This document shows, in pieces, positions 9,208 to 15,699 of a DNA stretch of 51,244 nt (the stretch's first letter is position 1; each line of letters starts with the position of its first letter). The stretch is from positions 1 to 51,244 of the forward strand of contig JAIPDL010000021.1 of assembly GCA_021737695.1 (NCBI GenBank). Reading direction: 5' to 3'. The stretch comes from Desulfotignum sp. (GTDB lineage Bacteria > Desulfobacterota > Desulfobacteria > Desulfobacterales > Desulfobacteraceae). Below the pieces are notes generated by a model. It was not told the DNA's origin, did not search any database, and was given only the letters and a program-made list of their open reading frames with translations. Both the position numbers and the translations under genes were made by a program.

Positions 9208-9616
9208 GTCCCAAAAATTTTGCCATGTATTTTTGCAATTAAAATCCTACGCGGATACCCGCATATTTTGTCTAAAACATTTCTTCATACCAGACGATAA
9301 AGCATCCAGTGCATTTTCAACTTTTTGTTATTTTTATGGGGCCGTTCTTATTTAGGATGTTATTTTTAAGGGTTGACTTGTGGAATTGTAGAACAGAAAA
9401 TAATTTTTTCCCAATCTTCGACCGGCACATCATGAAAATAATGATCAAAAAGCTTGTTCACTAACCGCTCTTAAAAAAAAATCAAAGCCTTCCTTAAATT
9501 CGTCCGGTGACAGTAAGATTCATTTTAAGTCGATTATACAAAAAGACATAGGTTCAAAGCAAAAGTTTTTGTGCAGAAAATAAATTGTCAGTAATTATGT
9601 TCAAAACTTTTGGGAC
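9208..9616. mobile_element. Small TIR-bounded element remnant
   Basis: GTCCCAAAAATTTTG (9208-9222) and the reverse complement of 9602-9616 (GTCCCAAAAGTTTTG) match at 14 of 15 positions, giving terminal inverted repeats 380 bp apart. The interior is AT-rich and holds only the degraded tail of a minus-strand reading frame. This looks like an internally deleted insertion sequence or MITE. No convincing target-site duplication was found. Its left end lies only 24 bases after the pyk stop. Confidence 0.5.
9366..9526 (-). pseudogene. Degraded ORF tail inside the TIR element
   Basis: On the minus strand a frame reading LSPDEFKEGFDFFFKSG stops at about 9471. The next frame then continues ERLVNKLFDHYFHD and VPVEDWEKIIF to a stop at 9366-9368. 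A single frameshift in the long A/T run near 9480 would join them. The product may be the C-terminus of a transposase or an accessory protein of the lost element. I do not recognise the family. Confidence 0.35.
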
Positions 9617-9809
9617 GAGATAATAGCAGCCAGAAGGGCAAGCCTCTTGCATATAGTATACGTGCCCAGCGTCTTTCGACGTTTCGTTACATTGTACAGG
9701 CCGCTACTTTATTCAGTTCTGTAGATTTACCCGGTGACACGGGTGGTTCAGTCCATGCTTGGGGGAACAACTTCATCACGCGACTTCGTGTTACACCTAA
9801 CCTTGTTCG
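9617..9809. other. Non-coding spacer
   Basis: No gene, RNA or clear regulatory structure is supported here. A CTAAC/GTTAG inverted pair around 9799-9815 borders the stop codon of the next minus-strand gene and could be a weak terminator. Confidence 0.4.
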
Positions 9810-10316
9810 TTAGACAGAAGCTTCTAATCTCTTTTTAGCCTCCTCGATAGCTCGTACAACGAGCTTGGGTTTGTGAATATTGGTTGCAATAAATGTACGC
9901 GTACCCGTACGGTCCTCCCATTCCAATTCAATATCTCCTTGTCCAATAAGTCTGTTTAATATTCGATCCTCTATGTCACCCGCCATATGTACGCTGACCA
10001 AATGCTTCAGAGGAAATTCAATAACACTGTACTTTCTCGGGCTGAAGTTCTTGGTAAAAGCAACGAGCCGTCTATTTGTAACCATAATGCCAGAGTGTCT
10101 TCCAATGTAATATGTGTAGAGAATAAAAAGGGGCCCAAAGACGAATGGTGGAATGAAAGTTAATACAAAACCGATCAGATAAGCCGAGGTTTTGGCCTCA
10201 AACGCTCGGTAAACCAGAGTTTCGTCGGACTCAATGGTTGGTCTGCCCCCTACTGTTTTATCCCAACCGCCAGACTTGGTTATCTTCATTTTATCTATCT
10301 TTTCTACTACTTTCAT
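9810..10316 (-). CDS. Bacterial PH-domain-like membrane protein
   Basis: A 168-residue protein. After a short polar N-terminus come two hydrophobic segments (SAYLIGFVLTFIPPFVFGP and LFILYTYYIG). The C-terminal part has the pattern YYIGRHSGIMVTNRRLVAFTK of bacterial PH-like (bPH2) domains, in which a conserved TNRRL-type strand begins the beta sandwich. The C-terminal helix RAIEEAKKRLEA also fits. The function is unknown; such domains are thought to bind lipids or proteins at the membrane. GGAGGAG lies seven bases before the ATG. It follows a 148-residue membrane protein gene by 43 bp on the same strand, so the two are probably one operon carried in the segment between the two pyk ends. Confidence 0.7.
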   Translation of the reverse strand: MKVVEKIDKMKITKSGGWDKTVGGRPTIESDETLVYRAFEAKTSAYLIGFVLTFIPPFVFGPLFILYTYYIGRHSGIMVTNRRLVAFTKNFSPRKYSVIEFPLKHLVSVHMAGDIEDRILNRLIGQGDIELEWEDRTGTRTFIATNIHKPKLVVRAIEEAKKRLEASV

Positions 10317-10359
10317 TTTTATCTCCTCCAGTTGGATTATTGTCGGTGATGGTGAGGTG

Positions 10360-10806
10360 CTAAGAATTTTTTGTGCCTTTGTCGATCAATTGGTAATTCT
10401 TAACCATGAAATAAATTGTGCACACAAAATAAAAGCCCCATCCTATGACAGGAATGAAAAAGAATAATGTAATCACCGCGTGAATTAAAACTGGAACAAT
10501 TACTTTTGAAAACGGCTGCCTTGCAAGAGCTAACCGCGAAATAAGTGTGCCAACGAACCCAAGGAAAAAAGTAATTAGCAGAGAAATTATGCCGAAAGCT
10601 AATATACTTCCCTCTGCTTCGGTATCCTTAATCGGGTAAATCTTTAGTGCGTAGCCTTCATTTGGGACGAAATCAACCGGTATTTCAGCGCTTGGGGTAT
10701 CACCATTTTTCCATTCCGACACTTGAAAAGCGTAACGCTTCCCATCCGTCCCTTGAATTGCTCCTTCTTGACTGCTCGAATCAAACCCTAAAGTTTTTCC
10801 TTTCAT
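10360..10806 (-). CDS. Small protein with cold-shock-like N-terminal domain and membrane segments
   Basis: Residues 1-62 begin MKGKTLGFD and contain EGAIQGTDGKRYAF. This resembles the start of cold-shock-type OB folds, which usually read GKVKWF and GFI, but it lacks the RNP1 and RNP2 aromatic sets. The rest has hydrophobic stretches at about 69-90 and 101-135 in 148 residues, so the OB-like part would sit at the membrane face. AGGAGG precedes the ATG by eight bases. It is the first gene of a pair with the PH-like protein. The function is unknown and the OB assignment is tentative. Confidence 0.6.
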   Translation of the reverse strand: MKGKTLGFDSSSQEGAIQGTDGKRYAFQVSEWKNGDTPSAEIPVDFVPNEGYALKIYPIKDTEAEGSILAFGIISLLITFFLGFVGTLISRLALARQPFSKVIVPVLIHAVITLFFFIPVIGWGFYFVCTIYFMVKNYQLIDKGTKNS

Positions 10807-11397
10807 GTTCTATTCCTCCTAATTATAACTGAAGTCCCGGTCAAATAACTTGATACCAGCACTATTATAGAAATGGTACAAGAAGTATCAAATCATGTGA
10901 CCTGAACTATATTAGGGATAAGAACTTGCTTCTTGTTAACCAAGCTATAAAAAATCCTCCCTAATCCGAAATATTATCTCCACCTTGAAACATGTTGTAC
11001 CTGTATCAGAGTAAAAAAGTTAACGCAAGAAAAAATCAAGCGTTTGAAAAGAAAAAAGAAACTATCTATAGCGCTGAGATAAATTGAAACGTTGGTCCAC
11101 AAAAGCAGGCATTATCCCGCCCAAAACAATTATAGTCAAGACCCTGTTGCTCTGCCTGGCTAGCCTGCAGGCGACCTGCTATTAACGTTCAATGGTTACA
11201 CTTTTTTCAGGTAGAGATTTTACACAGATTTCCAGATCACACACCGTTTTCGGAAATCGGATGGCTTGACTCTCCTGCCTCAGGTCCCGGGTTGAGGATG
11301 TCTTGTCAGGAGAGGATGATATCAGCGATTTGAACACGTCTCCAATATGAACCAGTTCATTTTGGCGAGCCAGCTTTTCGGGAAATTCCTTCTGGTT
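10807..11397. other. Gene-poor, AT-rich spacer
   Basis: No gene is convincingly supported. A 77-codon minus-strand frame (11182-11415) runs antisense into the pyk fragment. Its NELVHIGDVFKSL segment recalls the start of DUF721/DciA-like proteins, but it has no ribosome binding site and no recognisable remainder. This may be decayed mobile-element DNA. The 10807-10860 end presumably holds the promoter of the two-gene minus-strand operon. Confidence 0.4.
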
Positions 11398-11399
11398 GG

Positions 11400-11478
11400 T
11401 TTCGGCCCCACCCATGGGGCATCTTTCATCGAGATCGCCACCGCGGGCACCATGAAGGAAAAGTGCGTGATTGCCTGA
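11400..11478 (+). pseudogene. pyk: 3'-terminal fragment of a second pyk gene
   Basis: The frame reads FGPTHGASFIEIATAG then TMKEKCVIA and a stop. It matches the last 25 residues of the intact pyk at 22 of 25 positions, while the DNA over 89 bp including the next ten bases is 73/89 identical. Most differences are synonymous, so the fragment evolved as working coding DNA in another genome before capture, not as a recent local duplication. Sequence 5' of 11399 shows no further match. It marks a junction of the island. Confidence 0.85.
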
Positions 11479-11488
11479 TCGGCCGGTG
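11470..11488 (+). repeat. pyk-end direct repeat, copy 2
   Basis: An exact 19-bp match to 9175-9193 across the stop codon of the pyk fragment. Together the copies bracket the 2.3-kb segment holding the TIR remnant and the two small membrane-protein genes. Confidence 0.5.
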
Positions 11489-11643
11489 ACAGATAGTGCA
11501 GGGCATGTCGTACTTACAGCAGATCAGGTCTTCTCAGGTTGTGTCAGATTTTTTCAGGTCTTGGGGGGCCAGTCTTGCGGCCTGTGCTGCAAAACATGTA
11601 TTGAGACATATCTTGCATGTATCACGCAAGTTACCATAGACCC

Positions 11644-11833
11644 GTGCCGGGGGGTACCTGGGGGTCTCACCCTCTGCCGCGTTTGCACAGGCGGTAGGGC
11701 ATGCTGCGCTAAACGGCAAAAACTGCGGGCAGGTATGTCCTCATACAGTTTGCCGTTCTTAACGCTTCGCATGCCCAACCGCCTGTAGCAACCGCTGCAG
11801 AATGGGATTCGACCCCCAGGTACCCCCCGGCAC
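11644..11833. repeat. 190-bp long imperfect palindrome (MITE-like or structured-RNA hairpin)
   Basis: The outermost 23 bases (11644-11666) are perfectly complementary to 11811-11833. Pairing continues inward with few bulges: AGGCGGTAGGGCATGC (11691 onward) against GCATGCCCAACCGCCT (11770-11785), then ACGGCAAA against TTTGCCGT around a loop near 11730-11750. It contains no gene. The structure could be a non-autonomous transposable element, a fold-back recombination site or a stable RNA. It sits downstream of the S41 protease gene, so it may also stop transcription of that operon. Confidence 0.7.
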
Positions 11834-11879
11834 TCGTCGTTGACCGCGAACCGACTGTTCGCACTTTATTCCACCCAAT

Positions 11880-13013
11880 TCACTTATGGATAGCGTCCCA
11901 TCCACGTTTGATCAGACTATCCAAGTTATACAACTCTTTCTCTTCAACTAGGATATTTGGCTGTAAGCCATTGCCACTACATGAACTGCCATCTGGCCCA
12001 AGCACCAGGCCGTTAGTTAAGCGCAGTACCCATCCTCCTGATAAGCGGACATCCGTTTGCGTGCTGCATTTTCCATAAGTAGGCCGACCAACCAACAAGA
12101 CCTGACCATGACAACTCAATGCTGCGGCAAAAGCCTCGGCCGCACTGGCAGTATCCGGACCGATTAGAAGAATCAGAGGGCCGGGGTATTTTCTAACCTG
12201 GCGCGAAAAAAAGAAAGTTTCTTTTTCGTCTTGCAGTTGCAACCCTCCCAGCTTTGCACCTTCAGGCAAAAAAAGCGCGGCACAGTCGAAAGCTTCATAA
12301 ATGTCCCCACCTGTGGATTCTCTCAAATCAATAAATATCGGCTGGTTTTCTGGTCTAATATAATCAATGCTGGCGGACAGCGCTGCACTGGTAATGCCAG
12401 CTCTGAAAAGTCGAATCCTAAGTACGTTAGCACTGTCCCGCTGCAAGAGCTCAATGTTCATAGGGGTAAACTTATCTCTTTGCAGACGAACCCCAAAGGC
12501 CTCACTTTGGCCCATACAAGCAAGTGTAAGTTCAACAAATGATCCGACATCGCCCATCAGACTTTGAGCAATGATATCCGGTGCAATATCCAGCGTGGAT
12601 ACACCGTCAACTTCTCTGAGTTCCACCCGTTGCTCAATCCCGGCCCGGACCATTGGCCCGCCTTGATAGGGAGTAAGAAACGCTTTTCCTTCCCTGAAAA
12701 AAAGATCTGCACCGATGCCTGCCAATCCATGTTCGTTTATCGACGGCGGACGGTATTCTTCAGGACTGAACAGCCTGGCATGCTGGTCGATCTCACGCAG
12801 CCTTTTGTCCAGTCCGTTGGCTTTCAAGTCCTGAAGAAATTCATAATCAGGAGTCACATGCAAATTATTTTGCAACGCATGTCGGATTTCGTTAATTGGC
12901 GGAAAATCATCCGCAGAGGCTCCGGGCAAAGATTGGACGGATGGCACAAGAAAAAACATCAGAATCACCCAATAACAATGCTTTCTTAAAATCAAATCCG
13001 GCCTTGGTCCCAT
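11880..13013 (-). CDS. Exported S41-family (C-terminal processing type) serine protease
   Basis: The N-terminus has a hydrophobic signal segment (YWVILMFFLVPSVQSL). A PDZ-like region lies at about 95-140, with GIGADLFFREGKAFL resembling the G-I-G start of CtpA PDZ domains. The protease core shows IDLRESTGGD (equivalent to DLRxNPGG), then the catalytic Ser290 in PDTASAAEAFA and Lys315 in TYGKCSTQT, so the Ser-Lys dyad is intact. The 377 residues are slightly short for CtpA. It acts in the periplasm. It is the last gene of the minus-strand island block, six bases after the coiled-coil lipoprotein gene. The ATG lacks a good ribosome binding site; an in-frame TTG at 12995 after AAGG is an alternative. 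Confidence 0.85.
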   Translation of the reverse strand: MGPRPDLILRKHCYWVILMFFLVPSVQSLPGASADDFPPINEIRHALQNNLHVTPDYEFLQDLKANGLDKRLREIDQHARLFSPEEYRPPSINEHGLAGIGADLFFREGKAFLTPYQGGPMVRAGIEQRVELREVDGVSTLDIAPDIIAQSLMGDVGSFVELTLACMGQSEAFGVRLQRDKFTPMNIELLQRDSANVLRIRLFRAGITSAALSASIDYIRPENQPIFIDLRESTGGDIYEAFDCAALFLPEGAKLGGLQLQDEKETFFFSRQVRKYPGPLILLIGPDTASAAEAFAAALSCHGQVLLVGRPTYGKCSTQTDVRLSGGWVLRLTNGLVLGPDGSSCSGNGLQPNILVEEKELYNLDSLIKRGWDAIHK

Positions 13014-13018
13014 TTTTT

Positions 13019-13555
13019 TTATTTTGCCAATTCATAATATAGTTCCACAAGGAGATCATATTCCTTGCGCAACTCATCACGTTGTTTAATGAGTTGTTTA
13101 AGTCGTAATGCAGCTTCCTCGCCTCCTGCTCCTTCAGACTCCAGGGTATCCAATGACAACTGTTGTTTTTGAATGCCCTTTTGCAATTCTGCGGTCAAGC
13201 CCTTCAACTCTGCAATTAGAACCTGATCATGCTCATCTGCGGTTTTCAGACGATCCAACTCAGTCAACAATTCCTCGGAGTTGTTTCTCATATCCCTGAG
13301 GGCTATTTGTTCTTCGACAATAATCTGCATCAGATCATCTCTGGTTTCTTGTAACTCCTTCTCATCGTGCTGTATTTCTTGCTGCAAAGAGCGTAAACGT
13401 TCCAGTCTTTCTTCTCGCTCCTGGATGCGTTCCTCGTAGGTTCCGGTTGCAAGTCCATGAACACCCCCAAAAAAACCTCCAGAACGGGGATCCGATGATG
13501 CTGCGCAGCCTGCAAGAATCACTATCATGGCACTGAGTAGAAAATACGATCTCAT
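13019..13555 (-). CDS. Coiled-coil lipoprotein
   Basis: A 178-residue protein with a lipoprotein signal ending in LAGC17, so Cys17 would be acylated. After a Gly-rich linker nearly the whole chain is charged heptad-like helix (EERIQEREERLERLRSLQQ and so on), predicting a long periplasmic coiled coil. The residue after Cys is Ala, so there is no inner-membrane retention Asp and outer-membrane sorting is expected. Its ATG overlaps the stop of the upstream lipoprotein gene (ATGA), so the two are translationally coupled and may form a hetero-coiled-coil. No homologous family is recognised. Confidence 0.75.
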   Translation of the reverse strand: MRSYFLLSAMIVILAGCAASSDPRSGGFFGGVHGLATGTYEERIQEREERLERLRSLQQEIQHDEKELQETRDDLMQIIVEEQIALRDMRNNSEELLTELDRLKTADEHDQVLIAELKGLTAELQKGIQKQQLSLDTLESEGAGGEEAALRLKQLIKQRDELRKEYDLLVELYYELAK

Positions 13556-14196
13556 AACTGAAGCCTCTCATCAATGCTGGCAAGTTGAACACTGCCTTCT
13601 CGCAATTCCGTAAGATTATTCTCCAACTCCAAAATTTCCTGCTCCAATTCAGAAATATGAATACTTTCGTCAGCTTCAGACCCTTGCTCTTGCTCTTCTA
13701 GAATAGCAATCAAAACGTCAAGTTCATTAGATAGATCTTGTTCTAATTCATCATTAAATTCCAGCTGCTTAGACAGTTCATTCTTTTTAGCAATCAAAGA
13801 CTCTTTTCTGGCCTCTCCCTGTGCATGTTCAGTTTGCAAATAATCGACTTCTTTTGAAAGACGGGCAATTTCTACCTGCAACTGTTTATTGTATTCTCTA
13901 GCTTTTTCATTATACTCAGCTACCCGCTGAATTTCTCCAGTAAGGAATTCTTCTCTGTTAGCATATTGATTTTTTCTTTGAGCTATGATGTTGCCTATCG
14001 TTAGACCTGCTGCTCCTCCTATTGCTGCACCTATTGCAGCACCTCTACCCCCTCCAATAACTGCACCCAAGGCAGTGCCAACAGCAGCTCCCACAGCTGT
14101 ACCCTCGGCCACGGTTTTTTCTTTATCAGACATTGTAACGCAGCCAGAAAGTAACATACAGAAAATCAAGAATGTCACGCCAATCATTTTTTTCAT
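13552..14196 (-). CDS. Glycine-zipper coiled-coil lipoprotein
   Basis: A lipobox LLSGC19 ends the signal peptide. A glycine-zipper segment follows at about 33-70 (GTAVGAAVGTALGAVIGGG and GAAIGAAIGGAAGLTIG), a pattern found in OmpA-associated and SlyB-like envelope proteins and able to insert into membranes. The rest to residue 214 is long coiled coil with heavy Glu/Lys content. It precedes a second coiled-coil lipoprotein with a 4-bp overlap. Together with the following protease it forms the envelope part of the island block. Confidence 0.75.
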   Translation of the reverse strand: MKKMIGVTFLIFCMLLSGCVTMSDKEKTVAEGTAVGAAVGTALGAVIGGGRGAAIGAAIGGAAGLTIGNIIAQRKNQYANREEFLTGEIQRVAEYNEKAREYNKQLQVEIARLSKEVDYLQTEHAQGEARKESLIAKKNELSKQLEFNDELEQDLSNELDVLIAILEEQEQGSEADESIHISELEQEILELENNLTELREGSVQLASIDERLQL

Positions 14197-14241
14197 AACA
14201 CCATCCTCCCTTAAGTTGTGATCTTGATGATCATGATAAAG

Positions 14242-15438
14242 TTAATCTACAAAGTCCTTGAATTCTCTTTGGAACGATTCAAGCCAACCTTGGGAATTAA
14301 CGCTGTCAGATTTTTTATATTCCTGCACATGAACGGAAATTAGTTCCACCACAAGCTTTTCCCTGCTGGAAAGAGTCTTCTCATCAAAGGCCTTCAAAAA
14401 ACTCTCAATATTGCTCGTGCCTGAATCGGCCAGTCCAGTGATGTTCACCTGATATTCATGCAATTGGTTCTGAAGCCTGGATTCCAAACCCGGAATTGGT
14501 TTTTCCAGAACTTCCAGATTCTTTTGATAACGTGATGACATATCTGCAAGGCGCTGTGCTCGTTCTATAACAGCATATGCCCGCTCCAGCTCATTGGTCA
14601 GGATGCCTATATTTACACCGTTGCGAAGGGCTTCCTGTGCCAAGCTCTTCTGATCAATTTGAACAACTTCAATCTCTTTATCCTCTACAAAAAAACTTTT
14701 TAACAATGCAGTACCAACAACAACAAGCACAGCAAATATGATTATAAAAGGTAATACTTTGATTAAATTTGCTTTTTTTTTCTTTATGTTTGCGGTTACA
14801 TCAATATTTCCGGTCACCTTGGTGTCAGTGCGCGGGTTGTCTGTGAACCCGTCACTCCATTTCACGAATTGATAGCCTGGCTCTGATGTCGCTGTGACTG
14901 CTGTACCGTTCTCACCTTGTGTTACTTTCTGAAAAGACTCACCTGTAATCGATCCGTTATCCTCTGCTTTATAAGTTAATGTGTATTGGTTAGTCGAGAA
15001 TGTTGCAACAACGTCAATATCATTTTTAACATCAATATCAGTACGTGTCGGTTCAACAACACCATCACTCCATTTCTCAAAATGATACCCCTCCGCGGGT
15101 ACCGCCGTATTGGGTGTACCGCCTTCGCCATGATTCACGGCCTGGGGGGAATCACCCTCGATGGAGCCGTTGTTTCCGGCTTTATAGGTCAGGGTATACT
15201 GATTGTTTTCTTGTTTAGGGCCATCATCATATGCTACGGAAAATTCTTCTTCTAACTTACTCTCAACTTCTAATCTTATTTTATCACTTTCAAGTTCAGG
15301 TGAAAATTTTTTATCTGTTTTTGATTCTATCTTTCCATCTTCCTGATCGTCCTGTTTTTTACCACAGTATGGACAATAAGTTACATCTGAAAAATGTTGC
15401 TTTTTACATTTAATGCATAACTTTTCTTGATTTTCCAT
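14242..15438 (-). CDS. Zinc-ribbon membrane protein with two bacterial surface-type repeats
   Basis: With the start at 15438 (MENQEKLCIKC) the product has 398 residues. A zinc ribbon uses C8, C11, C22 and C25. Two repeats at about 81-148 and 152-217 (YTLTYKAGNNGSIEG, GYHFEKWSDG and YTLTYKAEDNGSITG, GYQFVKWSDG) match the Listeria-Bacteroides/InlB B-repeat type. A single transmembrane helix (about 225-246) follows a KKKK cluster, then a coiled-coil-rich tail of about 150 residues. No signal peptide is seen, so by positive-inside reasoning the ribbon and the repeats are cytoplasmic and the tail periplasmic. That is unusual because these repeats are normally extracellular. An in-frame start at 15552 exists but lies in unrelated sequence. 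Confidence 0.75.
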   Translation of the reverse strand: MENQEKLCIKCKKQHFSDVTYCPYCGKKQDDQEDGKIESKTDKKFSPELESDKIRLEVESKLEEEFSVAYDDGPKQENNQYTLTYKAGNNGSIEGDSPQAVNHGEGGTPNTAVPAEGYHFEKWSDGVVEPTRTDIDVKNDIDVVATFSTNQYTLTYKAEDNGSITGESFQKVTQGENGTAVTATSEPGYQFVKWSDGFTDNPRTDTKVTGNIDVTANIKKKKANLIKVLPFIIIFAVLVVVGTALLKSFFVEDKEIEVVQIDQKSLAQEALRNGVNIGILTNELERAYAVIERAQRLADMSSRYQKNLEVLEKPIPGLESRLQNQLHEYQVNITGLADSGTSNIESFLKAFDEKTLSSREKLVVELISVHVQEYKKSDSVNSQGWLESFQREFKDFVD

Positions 15439-15699
15439 GACCTCTTTTTTCATTTGCTGATACTGCATCCAATGAGCTGTATGCTTGGTATATTTTGGTG
15501 TATTATTGAAGATGCGGTTCCAAAAAAAACTTTTTACAGCCGCAGAAGTCAAAAGTCAGGGGACAGTATTCATCAAAAAAACAAAGAGTTAAGTGACCCA
15601 TGTTTAGTACAACCTGTTCCTTTCTAATTTGTTGCAGTTGCATTATAATTGGTCGCTTTAGCTCAATTGGCTCTGAAAAATTTTCCCATCCGCTGAATA

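Noticed and set aside
9795..9820. Integron attC-like motif (GTTAGAC with nearby CCTAAC) beside the PH-like gene
   Set aside because: The two core-like sites are only about 20 bp apart, far shorter than an attC site, and no matching site or integrase is present.
11182..11415. 77-codon minus-strand ORF with a DUF721-like opening
   Set aside because: It has no ribosome binding site, starts antisense to the pyk fragment, and shows no recognisable remainder.
11471..11788. 105-codon plus-strand ORF
   Set aside because: It runs through the pyk stop and the long palindrome; the composition is Cys-rich and unlike a protein, so it is a by-product of the repeat.
15551..15575. GTCAGGGGACAGTATTCATC near the zinc-ribbon gene, resembling a repeat found near REP-associated transposases
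   Set aside because: Only one copy was seen in the window and no transposase is adjacent, so there is no support beyond a vague resemblance.
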